NCBI GenBank assembly: GCA_036260935.1
Contig: DATALQ010000027.1
Location: 1-64,000 of the forward strand
Origin: JAEYOM01 sp036260935
Lineage (GTDB): Bacteria; Bacillota; Clostridia; Acetivibrionales; DTU013
DNA: 64,000 nucleotides
Direction of reading: 5' to 3'
In this document: positions 15,852 through 24,524 of the stretch, in pieces
How the letters are laid out: each line of letters starts with the position of its first letter
Numbering within the stretch: position 1 is the stretch's first letter
Notes under the pieces: model-generated
What the model was told of the DNA's origin: nothing
The model's database searches: none
Seen by the model: the letters and a program-made list of their open reading frames with translations, nothing else
Made by a program: the position numbers and the translations under genes

Positions 15852-18116
15852 TCAATGAGGTTCTTTATCGGAGGAACAAAATGCTGACAGTGCCAGCTGC
15901 CTCTTGATGCATTCTTCAAGCTTCTGTCTGCTCACGGGCTTGGAAATATAGTCGTTCATTCCCGCGGCAAGGCACTTTTCCCTATCGCTTTCAAAGGCGT
16001 TTGCGGTCATTGCAACAATGGGTGTTTCAGAGTTCCTGCCGCCGGACGCCCTTATTATTGTCGACGCCTCATAACCGTCCATTTCGGGCATCTGGCAATC
16101 CATCAGCAGCAGGTCGTACTTTCCTTTGCTGCAAAGGTCGACAGCCTGCCTGCCGTTTTCTGCTGTGAATATCTCATACCCCATTTTTTGCAGTAATATG
16201 GTCGCCAGCTTCCTGTTGGCGGCGATATCTTCGACAAGCAGTATCCTCGCTTTTGCCTCGCTTGCGGGCGCTGCCTCCGCCACTGTTTTTTCTGCTGCTG
16301 CGGCTGAAAGGCCTTCTATTTCCTCACTCGTCGCATTCTCCACTTCGGTTTTGACTATAAAGGTGCTGCCTCTGCCGGGTTCGCTGATTACTCCGATCTC
16401 GCCGCCCAAAAGATCTATGATCTTTTTGCTTATAGCGAGGCCAAGTCCGGTGCCTCCGTATTTTCTCGTGGTAGATGCGTCCGCCTGTGTGAATACCTGG
16501 AACAGCTTGTTCCGGACTTCTTCAGTCATCCCGATGCCAGTATCGGTTACTTCGAATCTGAGCAATGTGCACCCGCTGTCTCCGCCAAGCTCTGCATTTC
16601 CCGCTGCTTCCACGCTCACCCTGATCGATATGCTCCCGTTTTCGGTAAATTTGACTGCGTTGCCTATTATATTGTTCAGCACCTGTTTCAATTTGAAGGG
16701 ATCGCCTTTAACGTAAACAGGCACGCCCTCGGATATTTCCGTTGATAATACCGTACCTCTTCCTGCGGCCGCAGGTATAAAAAGCCTTGCGGAGTCACGG
16801 ACCAGGTCGTGCAGGTCGAACGGTATTTTCTCAAGTTCCATTTTTCCGGCTTCGATCCTGGAGTAATCAAGTATATCGTTTATCAGAAAAAGCAGTGTTT
16901 CGGAAGCGGATTTAACGTATTGCAGGTATTCTGCCTGTTCCGGGCTCAGTTCGGTGGAGTTCAGGAGGTCAAGGAAACCCACTATGCCATTCATAGGAGT
17001 CCTGATCTCATGTGACAGGTTGGCAAGGAACTGGCTTTTGGCGATGTTGGCTGCTTCTGCTTCCTCCTTGGCCTTCAGCAGGTCTTCCTGGGCCTGCCTG
17101 ATATCGGTGATATCCCTTAAAATGACCAGTTGACCGCAGGTATCTTCCTTTTCCGTTATGACCGACATTCTGGCTTCAATAATCCTGCCGTCAAGCTCGA
17201 GGCTGGAGGTCCTTATCATATCGGAAGAGGTTACTTTGTTCAGCATTTTTGCGAGCTTGGGGAACAGTGCTTCCAAGGACTTCCCGAACAGCTTCTCCTC
17301 ACTTGCTTTCAGAAGCTCGGCGGCAGCCGGGTTGATGTCTGCAACCCTGCTTTTACTATCCAATACGAGAACGCCATCGCTGAGTTCGTCGAAGAGAGTA
17401 TGCCTTGCCACCGGCATTAGGTCTAGCATACGATATTTTGTTATGGCAAACTGAAATATAAAGCCTGTAATCATAAAACCGATCGGCGTCAGATCCATGG
17501 AAGGCATCGGAGTTATGCCGAGCATGTACAACGCATTGGATAGCCAGGGCGCTGCGGACGCGAAAAGCAGCAGAAGGACCTGGGGTTTTATCAGTCTCGG
17601 GGAGGTGCGCAGAACGTTGATCATCATTATTACGCCTGCAAGTACGTAGAAATAAAAGTATACCACGAGGCTTAGCAGGACTATCCCGTGGCCATATATC
17701 AGCTGCAGCTGTCCGTTTTCGTAATAAGGTGTCAGAGTAGGCCAGATCAGGTGGTGATATTCGTTTGTAAATACAAGAGTAAGCAGGAGGGAAGACATAA
17801 TGAGCATTAAAATTCTAACGCCGCGTTTTATCAGATGATCTTTTTTAAAGTAAGTAAATACGAACATGAGCCACATGGGCATTACTGCGGATACGCCTAA
17901 GTAAGAGAGCTTCGAGCATAGAAGCTTTTGATCAACGAAATCCGAGGCCATTTCAATACCGTTTGCTATCGACCACAAGGCCGCGGCAGCCATCATGAAC
18001 CTGAAATAAATTATGCTTTTATCACCGTTGCTTTTGGCAGTGTATAGAATTATTAACAGAAGTATCGTACCGGAAAACAGCATGGCCACTGAGGGTATAT
18101 TTAGACTTAAGTCCAT
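15852..18116 (-). CDS. hybrid sensor histidine kinase/response regulator
   Basis: The 754-aa protein has seven N-terminal membrane helices (about 1-220, 7TM histidine-kinase sensor type), a PAS domain (about 230-345), HisKA with phospho-acceptor His in LSHEIRTPMNG, HATPase_c with N box NIIGNAVKF, G1 DTGIGM and G2 GGTGLGLAIS, and a C-terminal receiver (about 628-745) with LLVEDIAAN and phospho-acceptor Asp in LLMDCQMPEMDG. It would autophosphorylate, pass phosphate to its receiver and on to the Hpt protein encoded upstream. It is the last gene of the Hpt-receiver-kinase set. Confidence 0.95.
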   Translation of the reverse strand: MDLSLNIPSVAMLFSGTILLLIILYTAKSNGDKSIIYFRFMMAAAALWSIANGIEMASDFVDQKLLCSKLSYLGVSAVMPMWLMFVFTYFKKDHLIKRGVRILMLIMSSLLLTLVFTNEYHHLIWPTLTPYYENGQLQLIYGHGIVLLSLVVYFYFYVLAGVIMMINVLRTSPRLIKPQVLLLLFASAAPWLSNALYMLGITPMPSMDLTPIGFMITGFIFQFAITKYRMLDLMPVARHTLFDELSDGVLVLDSKSRVADINPAAAELLKASEEKLFGKSLEALFPKLAKMLNKVTSSDMIRTSSLELDGRIIEARMSVITEKEDTCGQLVILRDITDIRQAQEDLLKAKEEAEAANIAKSQFLANLSHEIRTPMNGIVGFLDLLNSTELSPEQAEYLQYVKSASETLLFLINDILDYSRIEAGKMELEKIPFDLHDLVRDSARLFIPAAAGRGTVLSTEISEGVPVYVKGDPFKLKQVLNNIIGNAVKFTENGSISIRVSVEAAGNAELGGDSGCTLLRFEVTDTGIGMTEEVRNKLFQVFTQADASTTRKYGGTGLGLAISKKIIDLLGGEIGVISEPGRGSTFIVKTEVENATSEEIEGLSAAAAEKTVAEAAPASEAKARILLVEDIAANRKLATILLQKMGYEIFTAENGRQAVDLCSKGKYDLLLMDCQMPEMDGYEASTIIRASGGRNSETPIVAMTANAFESDREKCLAAGMNDYISKPVSRQKLEECIKRQLALSAFCSSDKEPH

Positions 18117-18134
18117 AGGAACCTCCTCAAAGCC

Positions 18135-18578
18135 TTATATTTTGTCGGGATCTGAATTATCCTGATTACTGTCGGCCTCTGCTTCGCCGAAGCTTTCTTC
18201 CAGCGTCTTCCTGACTCTTTCGACCAGCAACTGGGAGTTGATCGGCTTTACCATGTAACCGTTGATTCCAAGGTCTTTAGCCTTTAATACATTTTTTCTG
18301 TCTGAATGCTGCGTCAGCATAATTATTGGTATGCTTTTAAGACGTTCAACTGTGCGTATCTTGGCGACGAGATCGAAGCCCGTAGTTTCGTTGAGCGTGA
18401 GGTCCATTAATATCATATCTACGACCTCGCCGTATTCGTCGATGGTATTGAACAGGCCAAATTCCGTGCCGGCTTCCCGTACCGTGATTCCTTCCTTTTG
18501 CAGGATAGCCCTGACTTCCCTTCTGATGGACGGAGAATCGTCTACTATTAACACTACTTTTCCGTATACGTTAAACAT
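18135..18578 (-). CDS. single-domain response regulator
   Basis: The 147-aa protein is a CheY-like receiver: acidic pair VDDSPS near residue 13, phospho-acceptor Asp in ILMDLTLNETTG, Thr in MLTQHSD, Lys in MVKPINS. It has no output domain, only an acidic C-terminal tail (EAEADSNQDNSDPDK). It lies 18 bases upstream of the hybrid kinase gene and just after the Hpt gene, so it probably serves as a phosphate shuttle or protein-interaction output. Confidence 0.93.
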   Translation of the reverse strand: MFNVYGKVVLIVDDSPSIRREVRAILQKEGITVREAGTEFGLFNTIDEYGEVVDMILMDLTLNETTGFDLVAKIRTVERLKSIPIIMLTQHSDRKNVLKAKDLGINGYMVKPINSQLLVERVRKTLEESFGEAEADSNQDNSDPDKI

Positions 18579-18590
18579 TTGCCGGCTCCT

Positions 18591-18932
18591 TTATTTACCG
18601 CAAAAGCTGATTATCTCACCAGCCGCATCAATGATGTAATTTACCAGTATATTCACACGGGCTCCTATTTCTTCGGTTTTTCCGGCCTTCAGCCTGTCGC
18701 TGAGTTCCTGAGAATGTCCGAATACATCCATGGCCATGTAACTTCCTGAAATGCCCTTTATGTTGTGAACTGTTTTATAAAGATTGGCATAATCCTTGTC
18801 CGCAAGCTGCAGCAAAAGCTTGTCCTTTTCCTCCAGAAGCTCCTGCAGAAAGCCATCATACAGCTCCTTTGCCATATCGTCGTCAATTCCCGTCTCGTTT
18901 TGGAATTTTGCGAAGTCAACTGCGTTTGTCAT
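18591..18932 (-). CDS. Hpt-domain phosphotransfer protein
   Basis: The 113-aa helical protein carries the Hpt signature VHNIKGISG, with the phosphorylatable His at about residue 61. It relays phosphoryl groups between receiver domains. It is the first gene of a three-gene phosphorelay operon. GGGAGGC lies upstream of the ATG. A possible promoter on the minus strand has TTGACC (18983-18988) and, after 18 bases, TATCTA. Confidence 0.92.
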   Translation of the reverse strand: MTNAVDFAKFQNETGIDDDMAKELYDGFLQELLEEKDKLLLQLADKDYANLYKTVHNIKGISGSYMAMDVFGHSQELSDRLKAGKTEEIGARVNILVNYIIDAAGEIISFCGK

Positions 18933-19026
18933 ATCAAACGTGCCTCCCTGTTGTCCTATAGATATTTTAACATGGTATGTAAGGTCAATAAAGCTAAAAT
19001 TCTTAAATTAAGCAAATTGTAACAAA

Positions 19027-19569
19027 ATGAGAGATGAAAAGGGGTATGATATAATTGGCTATGAAGAGAAAAAAGCCCTGATAAAGGGAAAAAGGGGAGT
19101 TTGGTGGTATATATTGTTTGAGATAGTATCTTCGCTGCTGAAATATATTTTTATAACCGTCATATATCTGTTTATTTTTACCATTATCCGAATGATCTAT
19201 CTTGACATTCGTATTACCAGCCCGGGCAGATATCACGGCAAAAGCGGCATGCCTTACCTGAAGCTTGTAAACAGGCGGGATGAACTGGATTTCAAAGTGG
19301 AAGAAAGCTACATGCTTACCGAAAGGCTTACGGTCGGACGTGCCCGGGGTAACGGCATCATGGTCGCCGATCCGTTTTTATCAGGGAAACATGTCGCATT
19401 TACATACAGAGACGGCATTTGCACGATAGAAGATCTGAACAGTACCAACGGTACTTTCGTAAACGGTGAAAAGCTTTCGGAAACGCCGGTCGGACTGAAG
19501 GACGGGGACAGGATACATGTCGGGCAGCTGGACTTCCTGTATGTGCCCGGCAGGAGGGATGAGGGATGA
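19027..19569 (+). CDS. membrane-anchored FHA-domain protein
   Basis: The protein (180 aa from 19027) has one membrane segment (about residues 30-58) and a cytoplasmic FHA domain (about 90-180) with the key phosphothreonine-binding residues: GRARGN, SGKH, NSTNGTFVNG. FHA domains bind Thr-phosphorylated partners. The stop overlaps the ATG of the FtsW/RodA gene by 4 bases, so this is the first gene of a cell-wall operon. The start is unsure: ATG 19027 lacks a good RBS, and a promoter-like sequence lies within it; TTG 19114 just before the membrane segment is an alternative. No Ser/Thr kinase is encoded in the window. Confidence 0.88.
   Translation: MRDEKGYDIIGYEEKKALIKGKRGVWWYILFEIVSSLLKYIFITVIYLFIFTIIRMIYLDIRITSPGRYHGKSGMPYLKLVNRRDELDFKVEESYMLTERLTVGRARGNGIMVADPFLSGKHVAFTYRDGICTIEDLNSTNGTFVNGEKLSETPVGLKDGDRIHVGQLDFLYVPGRRDEG
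19047..19055 (+). promoter_or_regulatory. extended -10 promoter of the FHA-rodA-pbp operon
   Basis: TGATATAAT is a perfect extended -10. It lies inside the first codons of the longest reading frame, so if it is used the FHA protein starts further down, e.g. at TTG 19114. Confidence 0.5.
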
Positions 19570-20987
19570 AGGCGGTAGGACGTGTGCGGCCTGTATATCT
19601 CATAATACTGGTGGATGCCATCGGCTTCGGTCTTCTGTACTTTTACAAGAAGCCTTACGATAACTATATCCTTCTGGCAGGCCTGGCGGCCATACTTTTG
19701 ATAACACTCGGCTATCTGGCTATAAAACTGGCGAAACTCGGAGACGGTTACCTTTTTCTGATAGCAGGCATGCTGTCGAGTATTGGAATTATAATGCTTT
19801 ACAGGCTCGACCGGGAATTGGGCTTTAAACAGATCATATGGTTTGCCGCCGGTATAATCATGTTTTTCATAAGCTGTTTACTGTTCCGTGCCCTGCATAT
19901 ATGGGAAAGGCTTGTATATTGCTATCCACTGGCTTCTTTGCTGCTTTTTGCGGTGACGCTGGTATTCGGAAGGAGTATCAAAGGAGCAAGGAACTGGATA
20001 CTCATCGGCCAGTTCAGCGTACAGCCGTCTGAATTCATCAAGATACTGTTCGTCTTTTTTGCAGCGGGTTTTTTAAGCCGATATGAAGGAAAATTGGACG
20101 AGGCTGGGGAGTTAAGGATCGGAAAGCTCGGTATCAGGCCGGTTTTTGTCCTGATGGGTATTTCCTTCATGCATTTGGGCTTCATGGTGGTACAGCAGGA
20201 ATGGGGTACGGCTTTAATGATCTTCCTTGTCTATTTTATGCTGTTCTATGTTTTTATCAATAAGAGGATATATTTGATAATCAACGCAGTCCTTGCGGTT
20301 ATGGGGGGGACGGCGGGAGCCCTGTTCGTAAATCATGTCCGGATAAGAGTCGATACCTGGATTGACCCTTGGAAGGATATAGCGGGAAAGGGCTACCAGA
20401 TCACGCAGTCCCTGTTTGCAATTGGCGCAGGAGGCTTCTTTGGGACCGGATTGGGTTTGGGCAGGCCGGATTATATTCCGGAGGTAGAAACGGATTTTAT
20501 TTTTTCAGCTGTTTGTGAAGAAATGGGGATTTTCGGCGGGGTAGCGATAGTCCTGCTCTATTTTATACTGACCTACAGGGGCTTCAAAATTGCTCTTTCT
20601 ATAAAGGATCAATTCATGAAAATACTGGCGTTTGGAATCACCCTGATTTTCGGGTTCCAAACGTTTATTATCGTAGGCGGCGTCATAAAGCTGATCCCGC
20701 TGTCGGGCATAACGCTGCCTTTTATCAGCTATGGCGGAAGTTCTCTTTTGGTAAGCTACATTTCAATGGGTATATTGCAGGCTATTTCGGCCGGCCCTTC
20801 GGCACGCAGGGCCGTCGCGGAAACTCCATCGACAGGTAACGCCGGGCCTGCGATCTCTGAAGTCGCATCCTCCGGGTCAGGGGACGCCGGATCAATAGAA
20901 GAGGCCGCGGACGCAAAAAGGGCCGGGTCAGTAGCGGAGGCCGGCGAATCAGGCGGCGTATCGCCTTCCGGGGAGGAAGAAAGCTGA
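19566..20987 (+). CDS. FtsW/RodA/SpoVE-family glycosyltransferase
   Basis: The 473-aa protein has about ten membrane helices and SEDS motifs: KGARNWI, SVQPSEFIKI, QQEWGTALMI, WIDPWKD and ITLPFISYGGSS. SEDS proteins polymerise lipid II into glycan strands with a partner class B PBP, which is the next gene. The last 65 residues (after about 408) form an Ala/Gly/Ser/Glu-rich low-complexity tail not usual for the family. Stop and next ATG overlap (TGATG), so the two are probably made as a pair. Confidence 0.93.
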   Translation: MKAVGRVRPVYLIILVDAIGFGLLYFYKKPYDNYILLAGLAAILLITLGYLAIKLAKLGDGYLFLIAGMLSSIGIIMLYRLDRELGFKQIIWFAAGIIMFFISCLLFRALHIWERLVYCYPLASLLLFAVTLVFGRSIKGARNWILIGQFSVQPSEFIKILFVFFAAGFLSRYEGKLDEAGELRIGKLGIRPVFVLMGISFMHLGFMVVQQEWGTALMIFLVYFMLFYVFINKRIYLIINAVLAVMGGTAGALFVNHVRIRVDTWIDPWKDIAGKGYQITQSLFAIGAGGFFGTGLGLGRPDYIPEVETDFIFSAVCEEMGIFGGVAIVLLYFILTYRGFKIALSIKDQFMKILAFGITLIFGFQTFIIVGGVIKLIPLSGITLPFISYGGSSLLVSYISMGILQAISAGPSARRAVAETPSTGNAGPAISEVASSGSGDAGSIEEAADAKRAGSVAEAGESGGVSPSGEEES

Positions 20988-22408
20988 TGGAGAAGCAAAA
21001 CAGAAGGATTATACATGTCCTCATATTCATGAGTTTTCTGTTCCTTTCGATAATCGTCTACCTGACCTATTTCGAGACATTCGAGAAAGACAGGATACTT
21101 ACCAGCTCATATAACCGCAGGCAATGGGAGCAGGAGGACACCACGCAGAGAGGGAGCATACTTGACAGGAACGGAACCATGCTCGCATACAGCAAGGGTA
21201 CCGGCAGCAAACAGGAGCGGATTTACCCGTACGGCAGGCTTTACAGCCAGGTCATCGGATATAACTCGAGAGCGTACGGGAAATCTCAACTGGAAGCGCA
21301 GTACAACAACGAACTCCTCAATATCTGGGAATTCTCGCCTATAGCAGGACTGAAGAATATACTTTCGGGAGAGCCTAAAGCGGGCGACAACCTTTACCTT
21401 ACTTTGGATCACAAGCTTCAGAAAAAGGCGGAACAACTGCTTGGCAGCAAAAACGGTGCAATTGTCGTTATGAGACCTAAAACGGGAGAAGTGCTAGCAA
21501 TGGTCAGCAAACCCGATTTTGACCCAAACAGCGCACAGCTTGCCCAGAACTGGCAGGACATGGTCGAATCCGACGTCCATCCCTTCCTGCCGCGTGCCAC
21601 CCAGGGCGTTTACGCTCCGGGATCGACCTTCAAGGTTCTTGTCTCAGCCGCGGCACTCGGAAATGACGTCGGAGGAGGGACTTATACCGACAGGGGAAGT
21701 ATTGTAATAAACGGCATGGAAATCGACAATTACAGGAAAGAGGCATACGGTAAAATCGATATGACGCAAGCGCTGGCAGTGTCCAGTAATGTAGTCTTTG
21801 CACAGATAGGAGTAGAGCTTGGAGAGAGAAATATCAGGGACATTGCAGCCCGGGCGGGAATGAACCGTGATATCCCGTTCGACCTTAATGTAAGCGTCAG
21901 CCGTTTTCCATACGGTGCCATGGACAAAACCGATCTTGCAGCGGTGGGGATAGGACAGGGAAGGCTGCAGGTGACTCCGCTGTTTATGGCGATGGTCGCA
22001 TCGGGTATAGCAAATGAAGGCGTTATGATGAAGCCCTATTTGGTAGACCGGGTAGTTTCGCCGTCCGACGTTGTGATCAGAACTACCCAGCCTGAAGTTT
22101 TCAGCCGGCTGATTTCTCCGGAGATCGCTGCCGATGTCAATGAAATGATGCAAAGTGTCGTTACGGCAGGCACCGGAAAAAGCGCGGCCATCAGGGGGGT
22201 TAAGGTGGCGGGGAAAACAGGGACAGCCCAAAATGAACTCAGCGGTGTACAAAAAAATAAGGAGCATTCCTGGTTTATCGGTTTTGCTCCGGCGGACAAT
22301 CCTCAGGTCGCAGTTGCCGTCCTGTTGGAATACGGCGGATCGACAGGCGGAAAAGCCGCCGCACCCATAGCGCGCGAAATGCTGCGGCTTGGCTTGTCAG
22401 AGGGCTGA
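20987..22408 (+). CDS. class B penicillin-binding protein (transpeptidase)
   Basis: The 473-aa protein has one N-terminal membrane helix (IHVLIFMSFLFLSIIVYLT) and a transpeptidase domain with the active-site triad motifs SxxK (GSTFK), SxN (SSN) and KTG (KTGTAQN). It crosslinks peptidoglycan in the pseudoperiplasm, working with the SEDS protein encoded just upstream. It is shorter than PBP2/PBP3 and resembles the clostridial PBP of FHA-SEDS-PBP operons. Its 3' end overlaps the convergent PII gene by 12 bp. Confidence 0.93.
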   Translation: MEKQNRRIIHVLIFMSFLFLSIIVYLTYFETFEKDRILTSSYNRRQWEQEDTTQRGSILDRNGTMLAYSKGTGSKQERIYPYGRLYSQVIGYNSRAYGKSQLEAQYNNELLNIWEFSPIAGLKNILSGEPKAGDNLYLTLDHKLQKKAEQLLGSKNGAIVVMRPKTGEVLAMVSKPDFDPNSAQLAQNWQDMVESDVHPFLPRATQGVYAPGSTFKVLVSAAALGNDVGGGTYTDRGSIVINGMEIDNYRKEAYGKIDMTQALAVSSNVVFAQIGVELGERNIRDIAARAGMNRDIPFDLNVSVSRFPYGAMDKTDLAAVGIGQGRLQVTPLFMAMVASGIANEGVMMKPYLVDRVVSPSDVVIRTTQPEVFSRLISPEIAADVNEMMQSVVTAGTGKSAAIRGVKVAGKTGTAQNELSGVQKNKEHSWFIGFAPADNPQVAVAVLLEYGGSTGGKAAAPIAREMLRLGLSEG

Positions 22409-22735
22409 TTCCCCTCGTTCGCCCGTTCTGATGCGGATAGCCTCTTCTATATCATGCACGAAGATCTTTCCGTCACCTACTTCACCTGTTCTGGATACTT
22501 CCGTGATAATATTCAGGACATCGTTCAAACGTCGTTCATCCGTAACTATTTCGATTTTTATCTTGGGAAGGAGGTTCATTGTCACCTCAACACCCCTGAT
22601 GTACTCCTTACGTCCTTTCTGAAGCCCGCAGCCCATTACCTGGCTGACGGTGATACCATTTATGTTGAACTTGTTCAAAGCTTCTTTTACTTCCTCGAGT
22701 TTTGCCGGCCTGATGACTGCCTCTATCTTTTTCAT
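22397..22735 (-). CDS. PII nitrogen regulatory protein
   Basis: The 112-aa protein (start at MKKIEAVIRP, with GAAAGGGG upstream) has PII signatures: EAVIRPAKLEEVKEAL, T-loop region GCGLQKGRKEYIRGVEV, and C-terminal GDGKIFV with IRIRTGERG. PII senses ATP/ADP and 2-oxoglutarate and blocks Amt channels by T-loop insertion. The usual uridylylation Tyr51 (ELYRG) is Ile here (KEYIRG) with Tyr moved one residue, so GlnD-type modification is doubtful. It lies 50 bases after amt, in the same direction, the standard amt-glnK pairing. Confidence 0.95.
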   Translation of the reverse strand: MKKIEAVIRPAKLEEVKEALNKFNINGITVSQVMGCGLQKGRKEYIRGVEVTMNLLPKIKIEIVTDERRLNDVLNIITEVSRTGEVGDGKIFVHDIEEAIRIRTGERGESAL

Positions 22736-22785
22736 AATTTTGCCCCTTTCATACAGATGCACAATGAGCAGGTCTTACTTCGGTT

Positions 22786-24132
22786 CTATATTATGTTGAA
22801 GGTTTCCTGTACAGAAAACTGAGGGTATGCATCTTCGCCGTGCTGTGATATGTCAAGACCGTCTTCCTCTTCCTTTTCAGTAACACGAAGGCTCGTGAAG
22901 AGTGAGATCGCTTTAAGTATGAGGAACGACATACCGGCTGCAAATACTATTGTAACTATAACCGTGAATATTTGTATGCCGAGCTGTGTGAATCCCCCGC
23001 CGACAAAAAGTCCATTATAACGGGCATATGAGTTTATACTCCTGTCTGCGAACAATCCGGTCGCTATGGCTCCCCAAATACCTCCAATACCGTGACATCC
23101 GAAGGCGTCGAGCGCATCGTCGTAACCGAATTTCGACTTTATTACGCTTATTGCAAAATAGCAGATCGGACTGACAGCCAGGCCTATTATGATTGCCGGT
23201 ACTATACCAACAAAGCCTGCCGCCGGAGTTATGGCTACAAGGCCTACTACCGCGCCTGTTGCAGCGCCGAGTAATGTCGGCTTGCCATGCTGCATCCATT
23301 CTATAATGACCCACGAGAGTAATGCCGCCGCAGCCGCAGTATTTGTTGTGACGAACGCACTGATTGCCAAACCGTTCATTGCGAGCGCACTGCCCCCGTT
23401 GAAACCGAACCATCCAAACCAGAGCAATGCTGCGCCGATTAGAACGAAAGGAATATTGTGCGGAGCCATCGGGACCTTGCCGTGCCCTTTTCGTTTGCCT
23501 ATCATTATACAGGCTACAAGTCCTGAAATACCAGAGCTAATGTGTACAACTGTTCCGCCTGCGAAGTCCAGTGCGCCGAGTTTGGAGAGCCAGCCTCCCG
23601 AACCCCATACCCAGTGAGCCAGCGGGTCATAGACCAACGTGGACCAGGCAAGAGTGAATATCAGAAATACCGGGAATTTAATCCTCTCGGCAAATGCTCC
23701 TGTAATCAGCGCGGGAGTTATGATTGCAAACATCATTTGATACATTGCGAAAAGCTCATGTGGTATCGTACCGGCATATGAGGATGGATCGACGCCTACG
23801 CCTGCAAAACCGGCAAAGCTGAAATTTCCCAGCAGACCGCCGAAGGCATCGGGGCCGAATGCTATGGTGTAACCTATAAGTATCCACTGTATCGAGATCA
23901 GCCCCATTATTGTAAAGGAGTGCAGCATTGTTCCGAGCACGTTCTTTTTTCTTACCATTCCTCCATAAAAAAGGGCTAGCCCCGGGGTCATAAGGAACAC
24001 CAATATGGTTGAAACAAACATGAACGATGTATCGCCGGTATTGACAGGCGAAGAGTCGGCGGCATATACAGCTGACGATAAAGACAGTATTGTTAAAAGT
24101 GAAACCGACAAGCTTAAAAGTTTCAATTTCAT
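22786..24132 (-). CDS. amt: ammonium transporter Amt
   Basis: Start chosen at MKLKLLSLSVSLL (24132, preceded by GAAGGAAGAAGGGG). The 448-aa product has a signal peptide ending near VYA and eleven membrane helices. Family motifs seen: FVSTILVFLMTPGLALFYGGMVR split as usual, DFAGGTVVHISSG (twin-His region) and the second pore His in DALDAFGCHGIGGIWG. It imports ammonium and is gated by PII from the next gene. Expression probably depends on the promoter at 24304-24332 and the terminator in the leader. Confidence 0.96.
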   Translation of the reverse strand: MKLKLLSLSVSLLTILSLSSAVYAADSSPVNTGDTSFMFVSTILVFLMTPGLALFYGGMVRKKNVLGTMLHSFTIMGLISIQWILIGYTIAFGPDAFGGLLGNFSFAGFAGVGVDPSSYAGTIPHELFAMYQMMFAIITPALITGAFAERIKFPVFLIFTLAWSTLVYDPLAHWVWGSGGWLSKLGALDFAGGTVVHISSGISGLVACIMIGKRKGHGKVPMAPHNIPFVLIGAALLWFGWFGFNGGSALAMNGLAISAFVTTNTAAAAALLSWVIIEWMQHGKPTLLGAATGAVVGLVAITPAAGFVGIVPAIIIGLAVSPICYFAISVIKSKFGYDDALDAFGCHGIGGIWGAIATGLFADRSINSYARYNGLFVGGGFTQLGIQIFTVIVTIVFAAGMSFLILKAISLFTSLRVTEKEEEDGLDISQHGEDAYPQFSVQETFNII

Positions 24133-24223
24133 AAAACCCCTTCTTCCTTCCAATATATAGTTATTTACCTGTATGTGCGGCAGAGCTCTGAGCGCTTGTT
24201 TCATTATGGCCTTGGAAAGCAAT

Positions 24224-24264
24224 AAAAAAGGCGCATTATCAGGGATCGATCCCCAATAAGCGCC
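24224..24264 (-). terminator. intrinsic terminator in the amt leader (attenuator candidate)
   Basis: On the minus strand GGCGC-TTAT...ATAAT-GCGCC forms a long stem enclosing the palindrome GGGATCGATCCC and is followed directly by TTTTTT. It lies about 33-73 bases after the predicted transcription start and 92 bases before the amt ATG. A terminator between a gene and its own promoter implies conditional read-through. Confidence 0.8.
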
Positions 24265-24303
24265 ATTACTTATTCTAAAACCATATATAATTAATTTATC
24301 ATG

Positions 24304-24332
24304 ATTATACTACGACAAACCAAGAATTGCAA
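24304..24332 (-). promoter_or_regulatory. sigma-A-type promoter of amt-PII operon
   Basis: On the minus strand TTGCAA (24332-24327), a 17-base spacer and TATAAT (24309-24304) make a near-consensus promoter. The predicted start is near 24297. Confidence 0.8.
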
Positions 24333-24453
24333 GATGTTATTTACAATCTTGCAGGAAATATTTATGGAATATTTGTGATAACTTTGCGATATTTGCGATG
24401 ATGCGTATGGGGACACTGCCTTTTTCACCTTATGTCCCAGCGTAAGGGATATA

Positions 24454-24482
24454 TTGTGAACAAAAAAATACTGTTATATAAT
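24454..24482 (+). promoter_or_regulatory. promoter of the QueG-like gene
   Basis: TTGTGA, a 17-base spacer and TATAAT (24477-24482), 42 bases before the ATG at 24525. Together with the divergent amt promoter this accounts for most of the 390-base gap. Confidence 0.7.
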
Positions 24483-24524
24483 ATAGGCGCAGGGCGTATT
24501 GATAGTTAACAAAAGGAGCAGATA

